Shown one piece after another: positions 15,755 through 24,221 of a stretch of DNA of 64,000 nucleotides. Each line of letters begins with the position of its first letter. Position 1 is the stretch's first letter. The stretch comes from an uncultured Acidaminococcus sp. Its GTDB lineage: Bacteria; Bacillota; Negativicutes; Acidaminococcales; Acidaminococcaceae. The stretch covers positions 26,697 to 90,696 of the forward strand of contig CAJMHI010000001.1 of the NCBI GenBank assembly GCA_905213155.1, given 5' to 3'. The notes below the pieces were generated by a model. The model saw nothing but the letters and a program-made list of their open reading frames with translations. It had not been told where the DNA came from and made no database searches. The position numbers and the translations under genes were made by a program.

Positions 15755-17293
15755 ATGGAAAAAGTATTGGATCTGTCTAAAAGCGTGTATGAACTGTGCC
15801 GGGAATATCCGGAACTGATTCAGATCATGGCAGAGCTGGGGTTTAAGGAAATCTCGCAGCCGGGGAATCTGGAGCATGTAGGAAAGATGATGACCATCCC
15901 CAAAGGCTCCGTGATGAAACACATCAGCATGAAAAAGATTGTGGATACGCTGCGGGAAAAAGGATTTACCCTGACGGCTCAGATGCCGGACTTCCCTGGT
16001 ATGATGCCTAATTCTGCAGCAGCTCCTACCGATCCGGAAAAACAAAAACGGATTGCCCTACTTACCAGTTATATAAAGAGACTGGGGGAGGGAGAAGATC
16101 TGGAAAGTGTGCGCAAAGATTTTGTGGAGCATTTTAAGGACGTAGATGCCGCGGAAATCGCCCAGGCAGAACAGCAGCTACTGCGCAGCGGCGTTCCCCT
16201 GGATGATGTCACGAAATTGTGTGATGTTCATGCCGCCCTGTTTAAAGGGAAGACCCGGGCAGAAAAGATTGCCAATGCAGAAAAAATGGTGGCAAAGACC
16301 TGGCCGGGCGGGAGTGCACCCAAAGCGGCCCCGCTGCGTCGCCAGGACGGAGCAGACCTGACGTATCAAAAGTTGCAAGAGATTGCGGGACATCCTCTCC
16401 AGATCTTTCACCTGGAAAATGAAGCCATTGGGCAGGAGATTGCTAAGCTCCGGGCTGCCATGACTACGGGGGAAAACTACCTTCCGCAACTAGACAAAGT
16501 GCGGCAGCTGGCCATCCATTATGCGAAAAAAGGGGATTTGATCTATCCGCCGCTTAAAGAAACCTACGGTTTTTCCGGTCCCTCCGATGTGATGTGGAGC
16601 GTGGATAACGAGATCCGGGATGCACTGCGGCAGCTTTCGGCAGAAGCAGCGGCAAACCCAAAGCGCCTGCAGGAAACCCAATGGCGGGAAAGCTTGGAGC
16701 AGGCACTGACACGGGCAGAGGAAATGATTTACAAGGAAGAGAACATCCTGCTGCCCCTGTGCGCCAAGAACTTTTCAGAAAAAGAATGGAAGCAGATGGC
16801 ACGGGATATGCAAGGATATGAGTCCTGTTTGATTCAGCCGGTGCCTTTGTGGAAGGAAGCGGAGGAACCAGAACCAGTGCCCGTTGACAGTGGGGACCGT
16901 ATTACCTTGTCATCCGGCAGTTTTACCAAAGCAGAATTGGAAGCGGTGCTGAATACGATTCCCCTGGAACTCACCTTCGTGGATGCGGAGAATATCAACC
17001 GGTATTTTAACGATAACGGGGAACCGAAACTCTTTAAACGTCCCCTGGCAGCACTGGGACGGGAAGTATGGTCCTGCCATCCGGTGAAGATTCAACCCAT
17101 CGTGCGGCGTGTCATTGAAACCCTGCGCAGTGGGGCAGAAAATTCCGTGGATGTATGGCATACTCGGGAAGGGAAACCTGTGCTCGTTCGGTATTTGGCT
17201 GTACGGGATAAGAAAGGTACATTCCTGGGCGTTTTGGAGACCGTACAAAAATTGGATTTTGCCAAAGCGCATTTCATGCCAGAAACCAAATAA
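15755..17293 (+). CDS. DUF438 / hemerythrin-like / PAS domain protein
   Basis: A 512-residue multidomain cytosolic protein. Residues 1-75 are DUF1858-like (VYELCREYPELIQIMAELGF). DUF438 follows at about 100-170, with LCDVHAALFKG. Residues 205-320 are hemerythrin-like, with HPLQIFHLENEAI and HYAKKGDLIYPPLKETYGFSGPSDVMW, a common iron-binding variant in this group. The last ~110 residues form a PAS-like domain with the conserved CHP segment. Proteins of this build are linked to iron, oxygen or nitric oxide sensing in anaerobes, but their biochemistry is not settled. It stands alone, with its own dyad-bearing promoter and terminator. Confidence 0.9.
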   Translation: MEKVLDLSKSVYELCREYPELIQIMAELGFKEISQPGNLEHVGKMMTIPKGSVMKHISMKKIVDTLREKGFTLTAQMPDFPGMMPNSAAAPTDPEKQKRIALLTSYIKRLGEGEDLESVRKDFVEHFKDVDAAEIAQAEQQLLRSGVPLDDVTKLCDVHAALFKGKTRAEKIANAEKMVAKTWPGGSAPKAAPLRRQDGADLTYQKLQEIAGHPLQIFHLENEAIGQEIAKLRAAMTTGENYLPQLDKVRQLAIHYAKKGDLIYPPLKETYGFSGPSDVMWSVDNEIRDALRQLSAEAAANPKRLQETQWRESLEQALTRAEEMIYKEENILLPLCAKNFSEKEWKQMARDMQGYESCLIQPVPLWKEAEEPEPVPVDSGDRITLSSGSFTKAELEAVLNTIPLELTFVDAENINRYFNDNGEPKLFKRPLAALGREVWSCHPVKIQPIVRRVIETLRSGAENSVDVWHTREGKPVLVRYLAVRDKKGTFLGVLETVQKLDFAKAHFMPETK

Positions 17294-17300
17294 GATGCAG

Positions 17301-17328
17301 AAAAAGGGCGGCCTTCGCCGTCCTTTTT
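17301..17328 (+). terminator. intrinsic terminator after the DUF438 gene
   Basis: AAAAAGG plus CGGC pairs with GCCG plus CCTTTTT around a CTTC loop, with one internal mismatch, directly after the stop. Confidence 0.85.
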
Positions 17329-17398
17329 CGCTGCTCGTAGCTCATGTTCTTTAGGATTTTGTGGTAGCGGCTATGGAGAGGGGAGTGAGTCACCTTTT

Positions 17399-17452
17399 CC
17401 TTGGTAGTACTTTTTAATAGTTACGCTAGTGTAAAGGATACACCTACCAAGG
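17399..17452. repeat. inverted repeat in the accessory intergenic region
   Basis: CCTTGGTAG (17399-17407) and CTACCAAGG (17444-17452) are perfect complements about 36 bases apart, followed on the plus strand by T-rich sequence. It lies beyond the repeat tail of the phage-like gene and could mark an insertion edge or form a large hairpin. The rest of 17330-17470 shows nothing recognisable. Confidence 0.5.
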
Positions 17453-17473
17453 TTTTATGTTTTTTATCCTGAC

Positions 17474-17615
17474 CTTACTTGTACTACCCTGTACTAAACT
17501 AACCTATACTAACCTTACCTAACCTTACCTAACCTACGCCGCGAAATTGACGCAAGTGGTTGCGCTATTTGCACATGTGGTTGCGGAATCTGCACTTTTG
17601 GTTGCGGAATCGGTT
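17474..17615 (-). repeat. low-complexity repeats, probable decayed 3' tail of the replisome-organiser gene
   Basis: Two kinds of short repeat are seen. At 17505-17535 a 10-base unit (CCTTACCTAA on the plus strand) recurs; read on the minus strand it would encode VRLGKVRLGKV, the kind of low-complexity tail seen in many phage replisome organisers. At 17554-17612 the core GGTTGCG recurs three times at roughly 20-25 base spacing. On the minus strand this would encode a Gln/Pro- or Ala/Thr-rich linker depending on frame. All of it lies downstream of the stop at 17616 and no single frame joins the parts, so it looks like a frameshifted remnant. Confidence 0.55.
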
Positions 17616-17963
17616 TTACGGGTTGATAAGGTCATACAGGCTGTCCTCGCCCAGACGTACCTGCTTGTGTTCTGGTAAAACGCTGGGGCTGTAGCGGTCT
17701 CTTCGAATCTGGTTATGCCAAGCCCAATGACGAATAGCCATCACGCCACTGGGAAAGGGCAGCATATAGCCACCTGCCACTAGCGCCTCCACATCCTTTG
17801 GTGTACAACCCAGGAGTCGCGCTAGAGATTTGGGGTTCGTGATAAAGCCGTCATCATCTGCTTCCATGACGCACTGGAGGTAGAGATATTGTGCAGGAAG
17901 GGGGAGCTCCAGAAAATCATCCTGCCGGATCAACTGGATATGTAGCATACGTCGTTTGGCCAT
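17616..17963 (-). CDS. short phage-type replisome organiser / DnaD-like N-terminal domain protein, probably truncated
   Basis: A 115-residue protein that looks like the N-terminal winged-helix part of phage replisome organisers. It has MAKRRM at the start, the ADDDGFITNPKSLARLLG helix region near residues 44-62, and W-HNQIRRDRYSPS near 87-101, matching the family pattern W-x-N-x-IR-x-DRYxPS. Complete relatives usually have over 200 residues. Sequence just after the stop looks like the decayed tail. AAAGGAGG is 6 bases before the ATG. A promoter and palindromic operators lie upstream. No other phage gene is adjacent, so this is probably a relic or an isolated cargo gene; it may still be expressed. 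Confidence 0.7.
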   Translation of the reverse strand: MAKRRMLHIQLIRQDDFLELPLPAQYLYLQCVMEADDDGFITNPKSLARLLGCTPKDVEALVAGGYMLPFPSGVMAIRHWAWHNQIRRDRYSPSVLPEHKQVRLGEDSLYDLINP

Positions 17964-18037
17964 AAGGGGCCTCCTTTCGGTATGGGTGCCGGATTGCCCG
18001 GCAAATCTATAGGCGCGCCGCTTAGTACGGTATCGTG

Positions 18038-18047
18038 TGTTCGAACA
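18038..18047. promoter_or_regulatory. TTCGAA-centred palindrome at the expected start of transcription
   Basis: TGTTCGAACA is a perfect 10-base palindrome located about 7 bases downstream of the minus-strand -10 box, where a bound repressor would block initiation. Confidence 0.4.
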
Positions 18048-18053
18048 TGCGAT

Positions 18054-18082
18054 AGTATATATAAAACAATCGGGATTGTAAA
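18054..18082 (-). promoter_or_regulatory. promoter of the replisome-organiser gene
   Basis: On the minus strand TTTACA and TATACT have a 17-base spacer. GAAC/GTTC palindromes abut the -35 on one side, and another sits at the start point. The leader is about 85 bases and contains a TGCCGG / CCGGCA hairpin. Confidence 0.68.
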
Positions 18083-18116
18083 GGAACTCTAGTTCCCGCG
18101 CCAAGAACTGCAGTTC
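18083..18116. promoter_or_regulatory. two tandem GAAC-N4-GTTC palindromes
   Basis: GGAACTCTAGTTCC (18083-18096) and GAACTGCAGTTC (18105-18116) have centres 21 bases apart, two helical turns. Each fits the GAAC-N4-GTTC core of Firmicute LexA boxes. The first abuts the -35 of the leftward promoter. The regulator could equally be a phage-type repressor. Confidence 0.55.
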
Positions 18117-18129
18117 CTGGCATGAAATT

Positions 18130-18370
18130 GCGTTCTGTGCTTAGCGAACGTATACTCTTTTTTGAATTTTGAAGAAGAATAACCATGTAGGAAATAACTG
18201 GAAAAAACGGAAAACAAAATAAAAAAATATGAACATAAAAATGCAACAATATATTTACGTTCGTATTTTGGAGAGAAAAGAAATTTAAAAATTTTTGATA
18301 GGGAAATTGTGGCCGTGCATTTATATCTTCCATCGTGCACAACATTTTTCAACTACCCTAGTCATTATCT
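18130..18370. other. AT-rich intergenic stretch without a convincing gene
   Basis: This stretch is visibly richer in A and T than its surroundings. It holds a CGTTC / GAACG everted pair (18131-18150). Two overlapping minus-strand frames (18022-18345 and 18089-18352) are rich in Phe, Leu and Tyr as expected of AT-rich non-coding DNA and lack family features. It may be the residue of a mobile element. Confidence 0.5.
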
Positions 18371-18373
18371 ATC

Positions 18374-18402
18374 TGGACAAACTGTCTGATTTCTTTTACA
18401 AT
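18374..18402 (+). promoter_or_regulatory. promoter for the phosphoglucomutase gene
   Basis: TGGACA and TACAAT with a 17-base spacer, about 60 bases before the chosen start codon. Confidence 0.62.
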
Positions 18403-18463
18403 AAAAGTGAAAATCTTGTTTTTATAGGGCGATATAGTAAAAAACGAAGAAAGGATGAGGCAG

Positions 18464-20146
18464 ATGGTCTTGGACGAATACAAACGGTGGGCTGGTACCG
18501 ATTTATTGGATTTTGATCTGAATAAAGAACTGCAGGACATTGCAGGGGATACTGCCGCTATTGAAGAGCGTTTTGCTGTGGCACTCCAGTTTGGGACTGC
18601 GGGACTAAGGGGTATTTTAGGCGCAGGGACAAACCGGATGAATATCTGGGTGGTGCGGCAGGCCACCCAGGGCGTAGCCGACTGGGTAAAGACCCAGGGC
18701 GGCACACAAACCGTTGCGATTTCCTATGACAGCCGGATCAAGGGCTGGGATTTTGCCAGACATGCAGCGGGCGTCCTAGCTGCCAATGGGATTCATGTAC
18801 GGCTGTATGAAGCGCTAATGCCGGTGCCGGCCTTGTCGTTTGCGACGCGGTACTATCATTGCAATGCAGGCATTATGATTACGGCCAGCCATAATCCTGC
18901 CGCTTATAACGGGTATAAAGCCTACGGCCCCGACGGGTGCCAAATGACCGATGATGCGGCCGCTGTGGTTTATGCCTCTATCCAAAAGACGGATGTCCTG
19001 ACCGGTGCCCGTTATATGTCCTTTGCTGAAGGGGTAGCAAAGGGACTCATCCAGTTTGTAGAGGAAGACTGTCTGAAGGCCTTTTATGAAGCGATCGAGT
19101 CCCGTCAGGTGCGCCCCGGTCTTGCAAAAACTGCGGGGCTGAAACTGGTATATTCTCCGCTTAATGGCACGGGCCTTGTGCCGGTAACCAAAGTGCTGAA
19201 AGATATCGGAATTACTGATGTGACCATTGTGCCGGAGCAGGAATATCCCAATGGGTATTTCACCACCTGCACCTATCCCAATCCGGAAATTTATGATGCC
19301 TTGCAAAAAGGACTGGAACTGGCTAAAGAAAAGAAAGCGGATCTCATGCTTGCTACTGATCCGGATGCGGACCGGGTAGGGATTGCTATGCGCTGCGCCG
19401 ATGGCTCCTATGAACTTGTCACCGGCAACGAGATGGGCGTACTGCTTTTGGATTATATTTGTGCAGGACGGATTGCCGCAGGAACCATGCCAAAGAACCC
19501 CGTAGCGGTGATGTCCATCGTATCCACGCCGCTAGCAGATAAAGTCGCACAGCACTATGGGGTGGAACTGCGTCATGTGCTTACGGGCTTTAAATGGATC
19601 GGGGATCAGATAGCCCAGCTGGAAGCCAAGGGCGAAGCCAAGCGCTTCATTTTCGGCTTTGAGGAAAGCTACGGTTACCTGGCCGGTTCCTATGTCCGGG
19701 ATAAAGATGCGGTGGTAACGTCCATGCTGATCTGCGAGATGGCAGCCTATTATCGGAGCATTGGTTCTTCCATAAAACAGCGCCTGGAAGAGATCTATGC
19801 CCAGTATGGCCGGTATTACAATCAAGTGGATTCTTTCTCATTCCCGGGGCTTTCCGGGATGGAGCAAATGAAAAAGATCATGGAAGGGCTTCGTAACAAT
19901 CCCCCCAAAGCGTTTGCAGGAAAACAGGTAGTGAAGGGTCTGGATTATATGCAGGCAGAAACGACGGGTCTGCCCAAGGCGAACGTACTGATTTACCACC
20001 TGGATGACGGGTCTACGGTTGTGGTCCGGCCTTCTGGCACGGAGCCCAAAATCAAGACCTACTTCACCACACTGGGCAAAAGCCTGGAAATTGCAAAAAC
20101 AGAAAAAGAAAAACTGGCCGCAGCCGTCAAACCATTTCTGACGTAA
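18464..20146 (+). CDS. phosphoglucomutase/phosphomannomutase, alpha-D-phosphohexomutase family
   Basis: A 560-residue phosphohexomutase of the long (PgcA-like) subgroup, interconverting hexose 1- and 6-phosphates for glycogen, cell-wall and LPS precursor supply. All four active-site loops are present: the phosphoserine loop TASHNPAAYNGYK near residue 143, the metal loop DPDADRVG near 304, the sugar-binding GFEESYGYL near 400, and the phosphate-binding RPSGTEPKIK near 524. The ATG at 18464 is favoured because AAGG abuts an earlier in-frame ATG at 18455 and is 9 bases from this one. It is monocistronic, with a promoter and a terminator. Confidence 0.93.
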   Translation: MVLDEYKRWAGTDLLDFDLNKELQDIAGDTAAIEERFAVALQFGTAGLRGILGAGTNRMNIWVVRQATQGVADWVKTQGGTQTVAISYDSRIKGWDFARHAAGVLAANGIHVRLYEALMPVPALSFATRYYHCNAGIMITASHNPAAYNGYKAYGPDGCQMTDDAAAVVYASIQKTDVLTGARYMSFAEGVAKGLIQFVEEDCLKAFYEAIESRQVRPGLAKTAGLKLVYSPLNGTGLVPVTKVLKDIGITDVTIVPEQEYPNGYFTTCTYPNPEIYDALQKGLELAKEKKADLMLATDPDADRVGIAMRCADGSYELVTGNEMGVLLLDYICAGRIAAGTMPKNPVAVMSIVSTPLADKVAQHYGVELRHVLTGFKWIGDQIAQLEAKGEAKRFIFGFEESYGYLAGSYVRDKDAVVTSMLICEMAAYYRSIGSSIKQRLEEIYAQYGRYYNQVDSFSFPGLSGMEQMKKIMEGLRNNPPKAFAGKQVVKGLDYMQAETTGLPKANVLIYHLDDGSTVVVRPSGTEPKIKTYFTTLGKSLEIAKTEKEKLAAAVKPFLT

Positions 20147-20173
20147 AAAACAGAATGTCCCTGTGCCGGGTAT

Positions 20174-20206
20174 AAAGCGCAGCAGTCTTAGGGTTGCTGC
20201 GTTTTT
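20174..20206 (+). terminator. intrinsic terminator after the phosphohexomutase gene
   Basis: CGCAGCA and TGCTGCG form a stem around a 10-base loop, followed by TTTTT. Confidence 0.82.
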
Positions 20207-20289
20207 GCGTTTCATTTGACGTTCACACAAAATTTTCCGGTTTGTGGTAAAATAAAGTGTTAAAATTGAGCAGAGGGGAATAAGCATTG

Positions 20290-21618
20290 ATGAACCAGAA
20301 CTACACCATTTTAAATTATGGCTGCCAGATGAATGAAAGCGATTCGGAGCATTATGCAGGGCAATTATCCGACCTGGGGTATGCATATACCGACGATTAT
20401 CATAACGCCGATATTATCCTGATCAATACTTGCTGCGTGAGAGAAAGCGCAGAAAAACATATTTTAGGCAAAATCGGTGAGATGAAGCAGCTAAAACGGG
20501 AACACCCGGACCGGGTATTATGCGTAACCGGCTGCATGGCACAGAAAAACGGGGATGCCTTTATGAAAAAATATCCCCAGGTGGATCTTTTGATTGGGAC
20601 GGCCCACGTCAATAACTTCAGTGCCATTTTGCAGGACTATCTCAGCAGGGAAAAACGCAAGGCGGGCATCTATACGGACCTTACCCTGGCGCCCAAGGAA
20701 TTTGAAGGGCATTTTGTACGAAAAAGCAGCTATGCAGCCTGGGTTCCTATTATGTACGGCTGCAATAATTTTTGTACCTACTGCATTGTTCCCTACGTAC
20801 GGGGCAGGGAGCGGAGCCGGGAGCCGGAAGCCATCTGTGAGGAAATCCGTAAAGCCGTAGCCCAAGGGTATAAGGAATTTACCCTGCTGGGACAGAATGT
20901 AAATTCGTATGGGAAGGACACCATGGGCAAAAGCGCCTTCAGTGACCTTTTGAAAATGGTGGATCAGATTCCCGGTGTGGAACGGATCCGCTACATGACC
21001 AGTCACCCTCGCGACATGAGCGAGGAACTGGTACGCACCATTGCAGAAAGCCGGCATGTGTGCAAGCATTTTCATATTCCGGTGCAAAGCGGCAGTAGCC
21101 GGATTATGGAGAAAATGAACCGGGGCTATACGCGGGAATCCTATCTGCATTTGGTTAAAACCATTCGGCAGTATGTGCCAGAAGCCGTACTGACGACGGA
21201 TATCATTGTGGGATTCCCAGGGGAGACAGAAGAAGATTTTGCACAGACCATGAGCCTTTTTGACCAGGTCAGCTACGATGCGGCGTACACCTTTATGTAT
21301 TCCAAACGCTCGGGAACACCGGCGGCTACCATGGAAGCGCAGGTGCCGGATGACGTAAAAAAAGATCGTCTGAACCGGCTGATGGCGCTTCAGAACCAAC
21401 ACAGCCTGCAACATAACCAGCGTCTGGTAGGGAAAACCCTTCCCGTGATTGTGGAGGGACTATCCCACAACAATAACAAAATGTGGAGCGGCCGAACCGA
21501 TGGCAATAAATTGGTCCTGTGGCCTGTGGAAGACCGGATTTTAAATCCGGGTGACATCGTACCTGTGAAGATGGAGATGGCACAGACCTGGCTGCTTAAA
21601 GGACGTGCTGATTTATGA
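20290..21618 (+). CDS. miaB: tRNA-2-methylthio-N6-dimethylallyladenosine37 synthase MiaB
   Basis: A 442-residue radical-SAM methylthiotransferase. The N-terminal UPF0004 domain has its three cluster Cys in YGCQMN (residue ~13), INTCCVRE (~48) and VTGCMAQ (~82). The radical-SAM motif is CNNFCTYC near residue 158, and a TRAM domain ends the protein. It adds the methylthio group to i6A37, which is made by MiaA; miaA lies four genes downstream in the same run, so both steps are encoded together. A TTG three bases upstream (20287) is an alternative start with slightly better spacing from GAGGGG. The stop overlaps mutS in an ATGA. Confidence 0.95.
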   Translation: MNQNYTILNYGCQMNESDSEHYAGQLSDLGYAYTDDYHNADIILINTCCVRESAEKHILGKIGEMKQLKREHPDRVLCVTGCMAQKNGDAFMKKYPQVDLLIGTAHVNNFSAILQDYLSREKRKAGIYTDLTLAPKEFEGHFVRKSSYAAWVPIMYGCNNFCTYCIVPYVRGRERSREPEAICEEIRKAVAQGYKEFTLLGQNVNSYGKDTMGKSAFSDLLKMVDQIPGVERIRYMTSHPRDMSEELVRTIAESRHVCKHFHIPVQSGSSRIMEKMNRGYTRESYLHLVKTIRQYVPEAVLTTDIIVGFPGETEEDFAQTMSLFDQVSYDAAYTFMYSKRSGTPAATMEAQVPDDVKKDRLNRLMALQNQHSLQHNQRLVGKTLPVIVEGLSHNNNKMWSGRTDGNKLVLWPVEDRILNPGDIVPVKMEMAQTWLLKGRADL

Positions 21619-24221
21619 CAACCTTAACACCGATGCTGCAGCAATACCTGGATATTAAAAAAGACCATCAGGATGAGCTGCTGTTTTTCCGCCTGGGAGA
21701 TTTCTACGAACTGTTTAACGAAGATGCCGTTACAGCATCCCGGGAACTGAACCTCACTTTGACGCACCGGGCGGGGGGCAAGGTGGGCGCCAGTGCCACC
21801 ATGCCCATGTGCGGGGTACCTTTCCATTCTGTGGATGGGTATCTGGCCAAATTAATTAAAAAAGGTTACCGGATCGCCATTTGTGACCAAATGGAAGATC
21901 CTAAAAAAGCAGTGGGCATCGTCAAACGGGAAGTGACCAAAATTATCACCCCGGGGACCGTGCTCAGCGATGCTGTTTTGGAAGAAAATCACAACCAGTA
22001 TCTGGCCTGTCTCATGCGGGACAAGGAGTCTCTTTGTCTTTCTTTTGCCGATGTTTCCACAGGGGAATGTGCCTGGTACCTGGCAGAGGGAAAAAATCGG
22101 GAGGAAGCGGTCCTGGATCAGATCTATCGCATCCAGCCGGCGGAACTGGTCCTTACAGAAGACGCTGACCGCTTCGGGAAGCTTTTGCCTAAGATTTTGC
22201 AAAAACACCCGGAGTGTATGGTGAACCAGTTTGTTCCGCTGCCGAAAGAGACCTATTTCACACAGCATTTCGGCGCGGACGATGCGGCAGGGGAGCGGCC
22301 TTTTGTGCGGCGCACCGTGGAAGTCATGCTGGAATACATCCACGAAAATGTAAAAAGCGATCTGGCGCAGATCAACCGGCTCCGGGAGATTACAACCGAT
22401 CATGTGATGGATCTGGATGCCACAGCCATTCGTAATCTGGAACTGGTTAAAAATATGAAGGACGGGACCCGTCACGGAACGCTCCTGGATGTGCTGGACT
22501 ATACCCAAACAGCCATGGGGGCACGTCAATTGCGGCAGTGGGTGGAATCCCCCCTCCTTGATCCGGCAAAAATTACCGGGCGGCAGCAGGCCATTGGGGA
22601 ACTCTTAGAACATGCTACCAGCCGCAACGCACTGGGAGATGCTTTAAAGGAAATTACCGACCTGGAACGGATTCTTTCCCGGGTAGAAGTTGGCTCTGCC
22701 AATGCACGGGATATGGCGGCCTTGCGCAGTGCACTGCAAGCGCTGCCCGCTGTAAAACAACTGCTGGCATCCCAGCAAGGCGGACTGCTCCATGCCCTGG
22801 ATGGCCGTATTTCCCTGCATGAAGAAGTGCTGGATACCCTTGAGAGGGGCATTGTGGATGACCCTCCGTTTACGGTGCGGGAAGGCGGTATGATCCGCAA
22901 AGGATTTAATAAGGAGCTGGACGAAGTCCGGGATATTGCAGAACATAATACGGTCTGGATGCAGCGCTTTGAGCAAAAAATCAAAGAAGAAACGGGCATC
23001 AAAACCCTGAAGGTAGGCTATAACAAAGTCTTTGGCTACTATATTGAGGTCAGCAAAGGGCAAGTCAGCCAGGTGCCGGATTCCTTTATCCGCAAGCAGA
23101 CGCTTGTGAATGCAGAACGGTATATTGTCCCGGAGCTGAAAGACTTTGAAAATAAGATTCTTTCTGCCAAAGAAAAGATTCAGCAGCTGGAATATTATCT
23201 CTTTAATGAAATCCGTCAGCAAATCCGGGAACACCTGGTGCCCATCCAGCGGACAGCCCGTGCCATCGGCGCCCTGGATGTGCTGTATTCTCTTGCTATG
23301 GCGGCTTTTAAAGGGAATTATACCTGTCCGCGCCTTAATGCCCGGCAGGAAATCCGTATCCGGGACGGGCGGCACCCGGTAGTAGAAAAATTGCTAGAAC
23401 GAGAATTGTTTGTTCCTAATGACACTTATCTGAACCAGACAGATGAACGCCTGATGATTTTAACCGGCCCTAATATGGCCGGCAAATCCACCTACATGCG
23501 GCAGGTAGCCTTACTCGTTCTCATGACACAGATGGGCAGCTTTATTCCCGCACGGGAAGCGGATATCTGCCCGGTGGACCGGATTTTTACCCGGGTGGGG
23601 GCAAGCGATGATTTAGCCACCGGGCAAAGTACCTTTATGGTGGAAATGAACGAAGTGACCAATATTTTAAAATTTGCCACCAGCCGCAGTTTGATTATCC
23701 TGGACGAAGTGGGCCGGGGGACCAGTACCTATGACGGGATGGCCATCGCCCGGGCCGTGGTGGAATTTATCAACAAAAAGATCAGCGCCAAGACATTATT
23801 TGCCACCCATTACCATGAATTGATCGAGTTGGAACAACTAGAGCCTGGCATCAAAAATTATTCCGTAGCCGTTAAAGAAAAAGGCAAGGACGTGGTATTT
23901 CTGCGGCGAATTGTGCCCGGCGGCACGGATAAAAGCTATGGGATCCACGTTGCCAAACTGGCAGGCCTGCCGGGCAAAGTGGTAGAGCGGGCAGAAAAAC
24001 TGCTGGAGGAATACACCCAAACGGGCGGCAAAGCGCCTGCTATAGCTATGCCGCAGAATATACCGAACGTGCCAGAAGATCCCCAGCCCAGCTTATTTGG
24101 GGACAGCATCCGGGAAACGCTGAAGAGTCTGGATGTGATGACGATGACACCACTGGAAGCCTTAAATACCCTGTATGAGCTCCAGAAAGAAGCAAAACGG
24201 GAAGGAGGGATGGCGGAGTGA
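21615..24221 (+). CDS. mutS: DNA mismatch repair ATPase MutS
   Basis: An 868-residue MutS of usual length. The mismatch-binding N-terminal domain has the F-x-E reader motif in GDFYELF (residues ~27-34). The clamp and lever domains follow, then the C-terminal ABC-type ATPase with Walker A GPNMAGKSTYMRQ near 618, LATGQSTFMVEM near 670, the Walker B LIILDEVGRGTST near 690 and ATHYHEL near 730. It recognises mispairs and recruits MutL. The start overlaps the miaB stop and the stop overlaps the mutL GTG start, so miaB-mutS-mutL is tightly coupled. Confidence 0.97.
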   Translation: MTTLTPMLQQYLDIKKDHQDELLFFRLGDFYELFNEDAVTASRELNLTLTHRAGGKVGASATMPMCGVPFHSVDGYLAKLIKKGYRIAICDQMEDPKKAVGIVKREVTKIITPGTVLSDAVLEENHNQYLACLMRDKESLCLSFADVSTGECAWYLAEGKNREEAVLDQIYRIQPAELVLTEDADRFGKLLPKILQKHPECMVNQFVPLPKETYFTQHFGADDAAGERPFVRRTVEVMLEYIHENVKSDLAQINRLREITTDHVMDLDATAIRNLELVKNMKDGTRHGTLLDVLDYTQTAMGARQLRQWVESPLLDPAKITGRQQAIGELLEHATSRNALGDALKEITDLERILSRVEVGSANARDMAALRSALQALPAVKQLLASQQGGLLHALDGRISLHEEVLDTLERGIVDDPPFTVREGGMIRKGFNKELDEVRDIAEHNTVWMQRFEQKIKEETGIKTLKVGYNKVFGYYIEVSKGQVSQVPDSFIRKQTLVNAERYIVPELKDFENKILSAKEKIQQLEYYLFNEIRQQIREHLVPIQRTARAIGALDVLYSLAMAAFKGNYTCPRLNARQEIRIRDGRHPVVEKLLERELFVPNDTYLNQTDERLMILTGPNMAGKSTYMRQVALLVLMTQMGSFIPAREADICPVDRIFTRVGASDDLATGQSTFMVEMNEVTNILKFATSRSLIILDEVGRGTSTYDGMAIARAVVEFINKKISAKTLFATHYHELIELEQLEPGIKNYSVAVKEKGKDVVFLRRIVPGGTDKSYGIHVAKLAGLPGKVVERAEKLLEEYTQTGGKAPAIAMPQNIPNVPEDPQPSLFGDSIRETLKSLDVMTMTPLEALNTLYELQKEAKREGGMAE

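Noticed and set aside
17505..17535. CRISPR or tandem-repeat array from the CCTTACCTAA units
   Set aside because: There are only two to three 10-base units with no spacers; the pattern is better explained as low-complexity coding sequence of a phage-type gene tail.
18022..18352. Two overlapping minus-strand frames of 107 and 87 codons
   Set aside because: They lie in AT-rich DNA, are rich in Phe, Tyr and Leu, cover the palindromes and promoter of the next gene, and have no convincing ribosome site or family feature.
20518..21414. 298-codon minus-strand frame opposite miaB
   Set aside because: Antisense to a strongly supported gene, with no domain features.
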